Shown piece after piece: positions 13,580-20,848 of a DNA stretch of 21,936 bases. Below the pieces are notes generated by a model, which was not told the DNA's origin, searched no databases, and saw only the letters and a list, made by a program, of their open reading frames with translations. Both the position numbers and the translations under genes were made by a program. Every line of letters starts with the position of its first letter. Position 1 is the stretch's first letter. This DNA comes from Deltaproteobacteria bacterium UBA5799 (GTDB lineage Bacteria; Desulfobacterota; GWC2-55-46), in contig DIDN01000056.1 of assembly GCA_002418185.1 (NCBI GenBank), forward strand, positions 1 through 21,936. The letters are read 5' to 3'.

Positions 13580-15673
13580 TCAGAAAACATGTTTAAGCGT
13601 CTTTTCACCCTCGAAAAGGCCCTTTTCGACCCTGCCGTCTGCGGTAAAGACGAGATAGCTGAAATCGGTAAGGTGGCGCAACCTCCGCGCCGACGCGCTT
13701 ACGCCTTCGGGGTCGCCCTCGCCGAGCAGAACGACCAGGGTCTTTGCGGCGTCGTTCGGGTTCCTGGCAGCCAGTGCAAGCGTTGTACCTTTCCTGGGAA
13801 AGACCTTTCCGGCCACCTCGGCGGTCGTGTCGGTCAGCTCCATGCGCCCGTGGAAGTGCGGGCTCGCAAGCCAATAGAACCTGTTTTCACCCGGCCCGCC
13901 CAGGATAAGGAGCGAGCTGTCCTTCAGGTAGTCGGTTTTTCCGGCCTCGCTGTCAGATATCACCTCGAGGCCGAAATCCGCGGAGAAGAGCGCTGCCGCG
14001 CCCTGATATCTTTGGCCGGCCTCTGCTTTTTCCGGTACGACTATCCTCGAGCCCTTGTCCCCAAGGAGGCCCGCGAAGGTGGGCGGGACTTCCGTGTCGT
14101 CAAGTATCCTGAAGGTCTGCAGCCCGGGGTCGACCTCAACGGATATCGGCCTTGCGCCGACACCGACGGTAAACTCCTCGGATTCCTTTTCGAGCCTTAC
14201 GCTCTTCCACTCGTTCCCGGTCTCGGTTTTTACGAGCACCGGAAGGTCCAGCGCGTACGGCGGCGAGCCCTGCTTCAATGTGAACGAAACGGCATGTTCG
14301 CCGGACTTTCTCGAATAGCTTGCGTCTTCAAGTGCAATGACCGGCCCGTCTGGCCGCTCAAGCCACTGAACGAAAAACCATTTCAAGTCCCTTCCGGAAG
14401 CGGCCTCGAAGGCTTCCCGCACATTCGACCAGGACGCGCGCCTGAAGGCGTTGTCCGCGTAGAGCCTCTTAAGCCCGGCCTTGAATGCCTCCTGGCCGAG
14501 CGCCTGCTCGAGCATGTTGAATACCATGAAACCCTTGTTGTAGCCGACCGCCCTTGAGGCCGAATCAGAGGTGTCGATGAAGGCATTGAGAGCCGTGCCG
14601 GAGCCCTCGGCGTAGTTCTTGAAGCCCCGGAGCTTGGCCGCGCGGAACTCCCTTGCCGCTCCGGCCCCTTTTTCCCTCTCGTATGAATAGTCGGCTACGT
14701 AGGTGGTCGCCGCCTCTATCCAGTTCCCCCCGGACGGGTCGAGGAAGACGGAGTTGCCCCACCAATTGTGCGCTATCTCATGGCCGAGCGAGGTGTCGGG
14801 TATGAAGGGGAGCCTTATGACCGCCGAGCCGAGGAGGGTGAAGGAAGGCATGCCGTAGCCCGTGGGCATGAAGTTCTCGACCACCGCGAACTTCTTGAAC
14901 GGATACGGGCCTATAAGGGACTGAAGGGCATCCAGGCGCTCTTTCGTCTTTTTGATGTAGGTCCTTGAGAGGCCGTCGTCCCTGGCGAAGAGGTACGTGT
15001 ATATGTCTATGCCTTCATGGGTATCCTTCTCGACGAAGTACCTCCCCGCGACCAGGTCTATGCCGTCCACCGGCTTCCATTCCTTCCAGGTCTCTACCGT
15101 GCCGCCGTTTTTTTCTTCGCTCGATACGAGTTCGCCCTCCATGACCGAGGCGTAGCCCCGGGGCAGGGCGACCTCGGCCTCGAAGGCCATCAGCGTCTCG
15201 GCCTCCTGCGGGAACCAGTACGAGAAGGAAGGTAGAAATACGCCTTCCTCGCCGACGATGCCGTCATTCAGATACGCTACACCCCTTTTTATCTGCTCGG
15301 AGGCGTCGTGCGCGGACTGGAACTCGCCCCGGAATGTTATGGAAAGCCTTTTTGTCCCGGAAGGCAGCTTCACGGCCAGCTCGCTCAACCCGCCTCCCAG
15401 CTCGATGCGCTCGAAGGGAAGCTCCGCGCCCCCTGCATGCGCCCCCAGCACCTCGGTCCCGGCCCTCAGCAGGAAACGCGCTTCGTCCGCGTCTCTCCCG
15501 AGGGTAATGAGGTCTATGCCCTCCACGGTCCTCGCACCGATGTCGATTTTAACCTCGAGCGAATGGCGCGTTACAGGCTCGGCGGGCGGGGCCGCCGCAG
15601 CGTGGCTCCCGGACAGGGCAAGCAAGGCAAAAAGGACCGGGATAAGGACTGATATGGTTGCGCGGTTCCTCAT
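13580..15673 (-). CDS. M1-like gluzincin metallopeptidase, exported
   Basis: 697 residues with a signal peptide (1 to about 27, cleavage after the AAAA run). Residues about 35-220 form the M1-type N-terminal beta domain. The thermolysin-like domain carries the zinc motif H298-E299-x-x-H302 (GHEIAHNWWGNS) and E320 in NWIEAATTYVADY. Y378 in GYNKG is the likely catalytic tyrosine of the YxKG motif. The canonical aminopeptidase GxMEN motif is replaced by a segment reading TGYGMPSFTLLG (271-282), so classical aminopeptidase specificity is doubtful. The spacing from the second His to the third ligand is 17 residues rather than 18. The last 170 residues (LLILGGPGENRFYW) are an extra domain I cannot name. 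It is a periplasmic or surface zinc peptidase. No clear ribosome-binding site precedes the ATG. Confidence 0.88.
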   Translation of the reverse strand: MRNRATISVLIPVLFALLALSGSHAAAAPPAEPVTRHSLEVKIDIGARTVEGIDLITLGRDADEARFLLRAGTEVLGAHAGGAELPFERIELGGGLSELAVKLPSGTKRLSITFRGEFQSAHDASEQIKRGVAYLNDGIVGEEGVFLPSFSYWFPQEAETLMAFEAEVALPRGYASVMEGELVSSEEKNGGTVETWKEWKPVDGIDLVAGRYFVEKDTHEGIDIYTYLFARDDGLSRTYIKKTKERLDALQSLIGPYPFKKFAVVENFMPTGYGMPSFTLLGSAVIRLPFIPDTSLGHEIAHNWWGNSVFLDPSGGNWIEAATTYVADYSYEREKGAGAAREFRAAKLRGFKNYAEGSGTALNAFIDTSDSASRAVGYNKGFMVFNMLEQALGQEAFKAGLKRLYADNAFRRASWSNVREAFEAASGRDLKWFFVQWLERPDGPVIALEDASYSRKSGEHAVSFTLKQGSPPYALDLPVLVKTETGNEWKSVRLEKESEEFTVGVGARPISVEVDPGLQTFRILDDTEVPPTFAGLLGDKGSRIVVPEKAEAGQRYQGAAALFSADFGLEVISDSEAGKTDYLKDSSLLILGGPGENRFYWLASPHFHGRMELTDTTAEVAGKVFPRKGTTLALAARNPNDAAKTLVVLLGEGDPEGVSASARRLRHLTDFSYLVFTADGRVEKGLFEGEKTLKHVF

Positions 15674-15713
15674 ATTCTGACAAGGATATCATATCATGGC
15701 GCTCCGGTCTATT

Positions 15714-15778
15714 CGGGCCTCAGGCGGGCCTCAGGCGGGCCTCAGGCGGGCCTCAGGCGGGCCTCAGGCGGGCCTCAG
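15714..15778. repeat. 11-bp tandem repeat, 5.9 copies
   Basis: The unit CGGGCCTCAGG is repeated without a mismatch at 15714, 15725, 15736, 15747, 15758 and 15769 (last copy 10 bases). The array lies between the divergent starts of the M1-like gene (minus) and the small ORF at 15866 (plus). An 11-base unit is close to one helical turn and is not a multiple of 3, so it is not a coding repeat. Confidence 0.95.
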
Positions 15779-15820
15779 TACGTCCCGGCTGCGTCCGGTG
15801 CGGGTGCGTCGGGTTTTGTA

Positions 15821-15829
15821 TGCTATACT
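15821..15829 (+). promoter_or_regulatory. Extended -10 promoter for the small ORF
   Basis: TG-C-TATACT (15821-15829) is an extended -10 matching consensus at 5 of 6 hexamer positions. No good -35 is visible. Transcription would start near 15836, 30 bases before ATG 15866. Confidence 0.5.
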
Positions 15830-15865
15830 TGAGTAAGCCGCAAAATAAAAGCAAGGAGAGGAAAA

Positions 15866-16051
15866 ATGGCAAGGAGGATGAACTTAAATGAGTTCGTTTC
15901 CTTTGAGAAAGGCCTTTCCGATGAAAAAGCGGCTGAGGAGTCCGGGTCCGGAGCGGACGGGAGCCCTCCCATACCGCCGGGCGTGTATTACCTTTTGAGC
16001 GAGACAAGCGTTCTGCTTCTTAGCGAGAAATCGTGCAGCAAGCTTCAGTAG
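15866..16051 (+). CDS. Small hypothetical protein, 61 aa
   Basis: 61 residues (MARRMNLNEFVSFEKG... ending SEKSCSKLQ), with AAGGAG positioned ahead of ATG 15866 and an extended -10 promoter 37 bases upstream. The N-terminal half is charged, with a proline/glycine hinge (SPPIPPGVYY, about 33-42), then a hydrophobic stretch (YLLSETSVLLLSE) and one Cys near the end. It has no signal peptide and no recognised domain. The strong ribosome-binding site and promoter favour a real gene, but no homologue is known to me. Confidence 0.5.
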   Translation: MARRMNLNEFVSFEKGLSDEKAAEESGSGADGSPPIPPGVYYLLSETSVLLLSEKSCSKLQ

Positions 16052-16617
16052 GGGCCGGGTCCCGGAGCCGGGGGCGTCCGCTTGCGAATACCCGCAGGCC
16101 GCGCTCCCGGGCCCTCGGCCCGGGCCGTAAGTCGTGCTTGCCTGCAGGTCTTCCTTCCGCGCCCGAGCCGCGCGTCTGATTTTTTTTTAGCCCGCCTGCC
16201 AGATAAATAATTTTACAGAAAAAGAGTCCGCGAGCAGGGCCGGTGTGCATCCGATTCATCAAGAGCGCGACAGCGCGGCGTTTTCCCGGTCCTCCCGACG
16301 GCCTGCCGACGTAAAGCGTTTTTACATCCAGCTGTAAAGGTCTTTTTCGCTCTGGAAGTTTCTTTTTCAACGCATTTTTTTCCGCCGAATCTGCCAGCGC
16401 TCCGCGATTTATCTGCTAAAATTTTTTTATAGCCGCTTGCCGGGCCTGGGCAGCCCGTTTCCATGCAGCCGCTAACGCTGCTGGTCTCTTCGTACCGAAT
16501 AACCGACTAATCCTTGAAGATGAATCTGCCGCGCCTTTTCAACCGGCGCAGGGCGCGCGTATTTCCATTCCCGGGGTTTCCGCGCACCGCGAACGCCAAC
16601 CTGAAAGGAGAACGGAA
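16052..16617. other. 566-base non-coding region before the cytochrome gene
   Basis: No credible gene was seen here. It holds a perfect 8-bp GC hairpin CCCGGGCC-CTC-GGCCCGGG (16106-16124) without a T-run, a run of nine Ts at 16181-16189, an inverted repeat TTTACA-N6-TGTAAA (16321-16338), and a pyrimidine/T-rich stretch (about 16320-16440). The composition is clearly more AT-rich than the flanking genes. It probably contains the promoter and control sites of the tetraheme cytochrome; no single consensus promoter could be chosen. Confidence 0.5.
16321..16338. promoter_or_regulatory. Inverted repeat TTTACA-N6-TGTAAA
   Basis: A palindrome with 6-bp arms and a 6-base spacer, the geometry of Crp/Fnr-family operators, although the half-site differs from CRP (TGTGA) and FNR (TTGAT). 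It lies 280 bases upstream of the cytochrome c start. Binding by a regulator such as the one encoded at 2925-3638 is speculation. Confidence 0.35.
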
Positions 16618-17520
16618 ATGAAAAGACTGGCCGTTTTCACGATGGCGGTTATTTCAACCGGCTTTTTGGCGACGGCTGAATATGCCGGCGCGATCGACAC
16701 GTACACGGTCGGGGACGCGGCAAGCGGCATAGCCTCGTCGAGGCACAATCTCGGCGCCACGGGCTTCTTCACCATAACGAGCAACACGACCGAGATATGC
16801 GTTTTCTGCCATACCCCGCACCACGCCAACAGGGACGGCGGGATAAAGCCGCTGTGGAACAGGTTCTCCGCCAACAGCGCGGCCTTCGTGGCCTACGGCC
16901 CGACAATGGCTGACGAGCTGATCACCGGCTCGGTCATAGGCTCGTCCTCGCTCGCATGCCTGAGCTGCCATGACGGTATCGTCACCTTCGACAGCCTCAT
17001 TAACGCGCCGGGCAAGGCCGGCGTGACCCAGACCGGCACCGACCGGGGATGGGACTTCTATGACTTTTCCGGGCGGACGGCGGACTACATCACCGACCCG
17101 TCCCTGAGCATCGGGCGCGACCTGTCCAACGACCACCCGATATCGGTCCCCTACAACGAGTTCACGGCAGGGCTCCGGCCCATGGATACCATCATAAGCG
17201 ATATCGACCTGGCGGACGGGCTGAATGTCGGGGCGCTTCAATTCGGCAGCGGGAACCTCGACAGGAACCTCTGGGCCGTGATGGGCTACATATCGGATGA
17301 GGCCACGATCAGGGACCTCCTCAGGGTGACTGACGGCCAGCTGAGGGTGGAATGCGCCTCTTGCCACGACCCACACTTCAATAACAAGTCGTGGACCGAG
17401 GTCGACTATACTTACGGCGAGGGCGTGCAGAACCAGAGGTTCGAGACCAACGGGCTGTTCCTTAGGAGGGTGGGCGGGAATAGCGCTTCGGGCCTCTGCC
17501 GCACCTGCCACAATAAATGA
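16618..17520 (+). CDS. Tetraheme c-type cytochrome
   Basis: 300 residues; AAGGAG precedes ATG 16618. Residues 1-25 are a signal peptide (cleavage near YAGA-IDT). Four heme c sites are present: CVFCH (61-65), CLSCH (114-118), CASCH (246-250) and CRTCH (294-298). Extra histidines fit distal ligands: H43 in SRHNL, H66-70 region TPHH, H173 in NDHP and H253 in DPHF. A segment of about 130 residues separates hemes 2 and 3. The pattern RHNL...CVFCHTPH...CLSCHDG...NDHP...CASCHDPH...CRTCHNK recurs in multiheme cytochromes of Geobacter-type metal reducers. It acts in periplasmic or extracellular electron transfer, with mature-protein ligation consistent with bis-His hemes. It is followed 25 bases later by the PAP2 gene, possibly as one transcript. 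Confidence 0.93.
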   Translation: MKRLAVFTMAVISTGFLATAEYAGAIDTYTVGDAASGIASSRHNLGATGFFTITSNTTEICVFCHTPHHANRDGGIKPLWNRFSANSAAFVAYGPTMADELITGSVIGSSSLACLSCHDGIVTFDSLINAPGKAGVTQTGTDRGWDFYDFSGRTADYITDPSLSIGRDLSNDHPISVPYNEFTAGLRPMDTIISDIDLADGLNVGALQFGSGNLDRNLWAVMGYISDEATIRDLLRVTDGQLRVECASCHDPHFNNKSWTEVDYTYGEGVQNQRFETNGLFLRRVGGNSASGLCRTCHNK

Positions 17521-17545
17521 ACACAGGGAGGCGGCCAGGGAGGAG

Positions 17546-18250
17546 ATGAATTTTCTTGACGGGAGCATATTGCCGCTGCTGAACGCCTATTCCAGGCAGT
17601 CGGTCTTCTTCGACAACCTGGTCGGCTGGATAGCCATAAACCCGCTCCTCAAGGGCGGCGTGCTGGCGACCCTCGTATGGTGGCTGTGGTTCAGGCGCGG
17701 AGCCTCGCAGACCGGACGCGAACGCGTCCTGGCGGCCCTCCTTGCCTGTTTCCCGGCCATCGCGCTCGCAAGGGGCCTGGCCGCCGCACTGCCCATGAGG
17801 CTCCGCCCGCTGCACGAGCCGGGGGCGGGGTTTGTTGTCCCTCACGGGGTGGACCAGAGCGTGCTCGACGGGTGGAGTTCCTTCCCGAGCGACCACGCCG
17901 TCCTCTTTTTTACGATAGCGACAGGGCTGCTCTACATCTCAAGGCCCGCCGGCGCCTTTGCCCTCGCATATGCCGCCGTCTTCATCGGGATCCCGCGCGT
18001 CTACCTCGGGTACCATTACCCGACGGACGTATTAGCCGGCGCCGTCATGGGCATAGCCATCGGCTGGCTCGGCGTGCCTTATCTCGCCGGGAAGCGCTCA
18101 TTCAGGTCTGCGTTCTCATGGCTCGATTCAAGGCCAGCCGTCTTCTACCCTTTCTTTTTCCTCGTAACCTACCAGATCGCCGACCTTTTCAGCAGCAGCC
18201 GGGGGCTGCTCCGCGGGCTCAGGAAGCTCGCGATGATAGTTCTGGCGTGA
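17546..18250 (+). CDS. PAP2-family membrane phosphatase
   Basis: 234 residues. ATG 17546 follows a GGGAGGAG stretch at very short spacing. About five to six hydrophobic helices are visible. The PAP2 signature is present: an upstream RLRP (85-88), FPSDH (113-117, His117 acid/base) and R151-x5-H157-x3-D161 in PRVYLGYHYPTD (the nucleophilic histidine is H157). This family dephosphorylates lipid phosphates such as undecaprenyl diphosphate or phosphatidic acid on the periplasmic side. The usual SR of motif 3 is PR here. The substrate cannot be set; undecaprenyl-diphosphatase (BcrC-like) is the best guess. No terminator with a good stem is seen after it. Confidence 0.87.
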   Translation: MNFLDGSILPLLNAYSRQSVFFDNLVGWIAINPLLKGGVLATLVWWLWFRRGASQTGRERVLAALLACFPAIALARGLAAALPMRLRPLHEPGAGFVVPHGVDQSVLDGWSSFPSDHAVLFFTIATGLLYISRPAGAFALAYAAVFIGIPRVYLGYHYPTDVLAGAVMGIAIGWLGVPYLAGKRSFRSAFSWLDSRPAVFYPFFFLVTYQIADLFSSSRGLLRGLRKLAMIVLA

Positions 18251-18288
18251 CCCCCGCCGCCTTTTTTTCGCAAGGCCCGAGTTCCCGC

Positions 18289-18316
18289 TTGACAGGGTGC
18301 GAGTTCCTGCTATAAT
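18289..18316 (+). promoter_or_regulatory. Near-perfect sigma70 promoter for the DUF2325 gene
   Basis: TTGACA (18289-18294) and TATAAT (18311-18316) are both exact consensus, 16 bases apart. Transcription should start near 18323, inside the adjoining palindrome. A promoter this strong usually needs a repressor; the operator immediately follows. Confidence 0.9.
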
Positions 18317-18343
18317 AATTGAAAATGAAAGTCATTTTCAATT
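18317..18343. promoter_or_regulatory. Fur-type operator, perfect 27-bp palindrome
   Basis: AATTGAAAATGA (18317-18328) and TCATTTTCAATT (18332-18343) are exact reverse complements around AAG. The TGAAAATGA/TCATTTTCA core matches Fur boxes of delta-type proteobacteria. It abuts the -10 and covers the predicted transcription start, so iron-loaded Fur would block initiation and the genes would be expressed in low iron. A Zur or other Fur-family protein cannot be excluded. Confidence 0.82.
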
Positions 18344-18360
18344 AACGGGGAGGCAAGGCC

Positions 18361-18654
18361 ATGTGCATAGCCGTAGTCGGTGGGATGGACAGGCTGGGCG
18401 TGAGCTACAGGGAGGTCGCCGGAAGGCACAAGGTCACCGTGCAGCACTTCCCGAGGTCCTGCCCGAGACTTGGGAGCAGGCTCGCGGGTGTAGACGCTAT
18501 AATCGTATTTTTCGGGATGTCCTCGCACATGATCGCCAATGTCGCCAGGGCCGCGGGCCGGGCGTCCGGGGTCCCTGTCGTCATGTGCAGGAGCTGCGGG
18601 GTATCGAGCTTCGAGAAGTGCCTGGTTGAGCTTTCAGGGAAGGAGGTGGTTTGA
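18361..18654 (+). CDS. DUF2325 protein under Fur-type control
   Basis: 97 residues; GGGGAGG at 18347-18353 lies 7 bases before ATG 18361. The protein begins MCIAVVGGMDRLGVSY, continues with a Rossmann-like VDAIIVFFGMSSHMIANVA (44-62) and ends with VPVVMCRSCGVSSFEKCL (71-88). This matches the small DUF2325 family (PF10087), whose function is not established. Five cysteines (2, 34, 76, 79, 87), including a CxxC, plus H55 could bind metal. It sits directly behind a consensus promoter with a perfect Fur-type operator and one base ahead of the next gene, so it is the first gene of an apparent iron-starvation operon. Family assignment is confident, role unknown. Confidence 0.85.
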   Translation: MCIAVVGGMDRLGVSYREVAGRHKVTVQHFPRSCPRLGSRLAGVDAIIVFFGMSSHMIANVARAAGRASGVPVVMCRSCGVSSFEKCLVELSGKEVV

Positions 18655-18655
18655 G

Positions 18656-19084
18656 ATGCCCGGGCGCCTCATTGGTATCGACAGGGGTATTGACAGGCCG
18701 GCGGCGGGAGAAGAGAAGGACTGTTGCAGGTCCGGCGTCGCCGGGCCAGGCGAGGGTGCGGTAGTCGTTACCGTCCACACCGACAGGACGGTTTACCTGA
18801 ACAGCCGAATGTCAGCGCTCCTTAATGACTTCACGGGAGGCCCGGGGTGCCTGCCGGAATTCATTGAAAAGCTCGTAAGGGCCCTCAGGCTCTACAGGAG
18901 CGTCGTATGCCGCGCTCCCTATATATGCCAGTACGAGACGGTCCTCGCGGGAAAGGGCGGGGACGAGATCCGGGTCGAGGTGACGGCATCCGAGATACTC
19001 TGGCGGGGGGAAGAGGCCTTCATGATACTCGTGCGGCCCATCACCCGGGCGGGCCATGCGGGGCGCCCAATGTGCCCGCTTTAG
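18656..19084 (+). CDS. Small PAS-like protein, Fur operon
   Basis: 142 residues. ATG 18656 is chosen because AGGAGGTG (18641-18648) is 7 bases upstream and the start follows the DUF2325 stop by one base; the frame is open upstream but without such support. Residues about 35-130 have a PAS-like order of strands and helices, ending in the typical final strands EIRVEVTASEILWRG and AFMILVRPIT. Cys residues at 23, 24, 65, 85, 91 and 140 are numerous for its size. It has no output domain, so it could be a sensor or binding partner of the DUF2325 protein. It is co-transcribed from the Fur-controlled promoter. The PAS call rests on pattern, not on a search. Confidence 0.65.
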   Translation: MPGRLIGIDRGIDRPAAGEEKDCCRSGVAGPGEGAVVVTVHTDRTVYLNSRMSALLNDFTGGPGCLPEFIEKLVRALRLYRSVVCRAPYICQYETVLAGKGGDEIRVEVTASEILWRGEEAFMILVRPITRAGHAGRPMCPL

Positions 19085-19108
19085 TAGCCGCGCCAGGAGG
19101 AAAAGACA

Positions 19109-19134
19109 AAGCCGTAATCGGGCGATTACGGCTT
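19109..19134. terminator. Hairpin between convergent genes
   Basis: AAGCCGTAATC (19109-19119) and GATTACGGCTT (19124-19134) form a perfect 11-bp stem with loop GGGC between the end of the Fur operon (19084) and the end of the DUF2383 gene (19161). There is no long T-run on the plus strand; on the minus strand it is followed by TGTCTTTT. It probably serves as a bidirectional terminator. Confidence 0.7.
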
Positions 19135-19160
19135 CTGCTGACCTGGTGCGGGAGGAATCT

Positions 19161-19613
19161 TCAGGCCGCCTTTTTCCAGACCTGGTCTCTTATGGCCTGC
19201 TCTATGTAATTCAGGTGCCTCTGCTCGTCCCTGTAGTTCTTTTCTATCAGGGACTTGAGGGGCAGGGGAAAGTCCATCTTCACGGCATTCGAGTAGTTCC
19301 TGTTGGTCATTTCCTCGCCGCCCTTGAGCGCCTTGAGCGCGCCTTCGGCCCCGGTAAGGCTCCGCACGCGCGTGAAGGCGTCCAGCAGATACCCCTTGAA
19401 GTCCTTCGAGAACTCCGGCGGCTCCTCGCCGAACGTCCTTATGGCGTCCGACAGCTCCTTGATATGCCTTTCATGGTCTCCCCTGAAGGACTCGACCTCC
19501 TTCTTGACCCCTGCTATATCGAGGTGCCGCAACGCCTGGTTATAGGCGTGCACAGCGTCGATGTCTATCTTGCAAAGGGATATCAGCTCCTTTGCGGTCT
19601 CCTTGTTGTCCAT
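19161..19613 (-). CDS. DUF2383 ferritin-like protein
   Basis: 150 residues; AAAGGAGGG precedes the ATG at 19613. Four predicted helices carry a ferritin-like pattern: KIDIDAVHAYNQAL (15-28), SFRGDHERHIKELSDAI (42-58) with D46/H47/E48/H50, the helix around GGEE (98-101), and YRDEQRHLNYIEQAI (127-141) with E130 and H133. This is the DUF2383 (PF09537) group of small ferritin-like proteins related to PA2169-type proteins. A di-metal site is plausible but not shown. It has its own strong promoter at 19702-19730, separating it from the DUF3618 gene upstream. Genes of this family often occur near stress-related membrane proteins, as here. Confidence 0.87.
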   Translation of the reverse strand: MDNKETAKELISLCKIDIDAVHAYNQALRHLDIAGVKKEVESFRGDHERHIKELSDAIRTFGEEPPEFSKDFKGYLLDAFTRVRSLTGAEGALKALKGGEEMTNRNYSNAVKMDFPLPLKSLIEKNYRDEQRHLNYIEQAIRDQVWKKAA

Positions 19614-19701
19614 ACGTCCCTCCTTTTGCCCTTTTGTCGACCGGAGGCTTGAGCGCCCTTCTAAAAGCCGTTCAAAGCGCGGCGATTCGCCTTCTGTTCA
19701 A

Positions 19702-19730
19702 AGTATAGTCCCGGAACAGAGTACGTTCAA
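19702..19730 (-). promoter_or_regulatory. Promoter of the DUF2383 gene
   Basis: On the minus strand, TTGAAC (19730-19725) and TATACT (19707-19702) are separated by exactly 17 bases (5/6 and 5/6 matches). Transcription would start near 19695, giving an 80-base leader. Confidence 0.7.
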
Positions 19731-19808
19731 GGCGCCTGTCCGAAAAAGGCTTCTCCCGAGGAGGAACGCGTACGGAACGCAAGGGGAAAGCGGAAGGCAG
19801 CCCCCCCC

Positions 19809-20477
19809 TTAAGCCGCCTTCTTGACGTCGCCTTCCGCGTCCCTTGCGGCCTCCTTTATCCTGCCAGCGGCTTCGCCCAGGGCTTCTTCTTCCTTCCTGG
19901 TCTCGGGCAGGATAAGCCCGGCCACTGCGTCGACCGCGAAGGCTGCGGCCACCGCGGCCAGCATGTTGCCGCGGAAGGCCTCCTGGAGCGTGCCCCTGGC
20001 CGCCCCGGCCCTTCCGGATATCCTTTCCCTGGCTCCCTTTGCCATTCCGGCGAGCTCCGCCTTCCTTCCCTCGAGCCTTGCGGCCAGGTCCTCTTTTTCT
20101 CCCCTGAGCGCCTCCCTGCCGGCCCCGAGCCGTTCCTCTCCCTTGGCGAAGAGGAGGACAAGGCCTGTCGAGGCAAGCGCGGCTGGCACCGGGTTTTCCC
20201 TTATCATCTCGAAAATCGAGCCTGTCAAATCCCTGACCCTGTCATAACCTCCGAGCTCGCGGACCTCCTCCCGGACCATGCCCTTCAGGCGCTCCGAGGA
20301 GAACTTCCTTGCGATGAGGTCAATGGTGTCGGATATCTCGGCGCGGTCGCGCGCGATATCCTCCCTGAGTCCATACGGGTCCTTCTCATGTCCGGGGCGC
20401 AGGCGCCGGGCCTCCTCGCTGTATTCCGCCCGGTCATCCCTCTCCCTGCCGCTCAATGCGCCTTTCTTCTCAGCCAT
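19809..20477 (-). CDS. DUF3618-containing membrane protein
   Basis: 222 residues. The start is ATG 20477 (MAEKKGALSGRERDD), because AAAGGAG is well spaced upstream; the frame is open further 5' but without support. Residues 36-65 (YGLREDIARDRAEISDTIDLI onward) match DUF3618. Two short hydrophobic segments lie at about 97-111 and 171-190, and a charged coiled-coil-like stretch (112-165) lies between. The start overlaps the end of the holin-like gene by 25 bases, so the two are translationally coupled. DUF3618 genes regularly accompany DUF1469 genes in other genomes. Its function is unknown; an envelope-associated role is inferred. Confidence 0.82.
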   Translation of the reverse strand: MAEKKGALSGRERDDRAEYSEEARRLRPGHEKDPYGLREDIARDRAEISDTIDLIARKFSSERLKGMVREEVRELGGYDRVRDLTGSIFEMIRENPVPAALASTGLVLLFAKGEERLGAGREALRGEKEDLAARLEGRKAELAGMAKGARERISGRAGAARGTLQEAFRGNMLAAVAAAFAVDAVAGLILPETRKEEEALGEAAGRIKEAARDAEGDVKKAA

Positions 20478-20848
20478 TGTCTGTTCTCCTTTAAAGTTGA
20501 TACTGTTTGGTGGGGAGTTATGTCTATCCGTTTTATGTCCGAGACGCCTTTTTGCGCGAGACCGTACCCGAACCAGGCCGCCGCGAGCCCCACCAGGAGG
20601 GCGGAGAGCCAGAGCGGGATGATAAGGCCCAGGAGCAGCACCGCCGCGGCGGCTATCGCCAGGGCGCCGGTGTGCATCAGCACCCCGCCTATCGCTACAC
20701 TCCTTGCGTCCTCCGCGCCGCGCGACACCTTGGAGGCCATCTCGTTCCTTGCAAGCTGAAACTCTTTCCTGACCATGTCCTGTACCTGGTCGGAAAGGTC
20801 GGAGAACAATTCCCCGAGCGTCCGTTCGTCCTTTCTGACGTAAGCCAT
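20453..20848 (-). CDS. Phage holin-like DUF1469 (Phage_holin_3_6) protein
   Basis: 131 residues from ATG 20848 (MAYVRKDERTLGELFSDLSD), preceded by AGGAGG at good spacing; the longer upstream frame lacks a ribosome-binding site. The N-terminal amphipathic helix (8-45, ERTLGELFSDLSDQVQDMVR) is followed by two transmembrane helices (about 51-75 and 79-99) and a short basic tail. This is the DUF1469 / Phage_holin_3_6 family. Despite the name, most chromosomal members have no phage context, and none is seen here. It overlaps the DUF3618 gene downstream. Confidence 0.87.
   Translation of the reverse strand: MAYVRKDERTLGELFSDLSDQVQDMVRKEFQLARNEMASKVSRGAEDARSVAIGGVLMHTGALAIAAAAVLLLGLIIPLWLSALLVGLAAAWFGYGLAQKGVSDIKRIDITPHQTVSTLKENRQWLRRKAH

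Noticed and set aside
13589..14557. Plus-strand open frame of 322 codons opposite the M1-like gene
   Set aside because: Antisense shadow; no ribosome-binding site or family features, while the minus strand has the zinc motif.
15714..15778. CRISPR array
   Set aside because: The units are only 11 bases and directly adjacent, with no spacers and no cas genes in the window.
20453..20848. Prophage remnant suggested by the holin-like protein
   Set aside because: DUF1469 proteins are common chromosomal genes, and no integrase, endolysin, capsid or tail gene is present.
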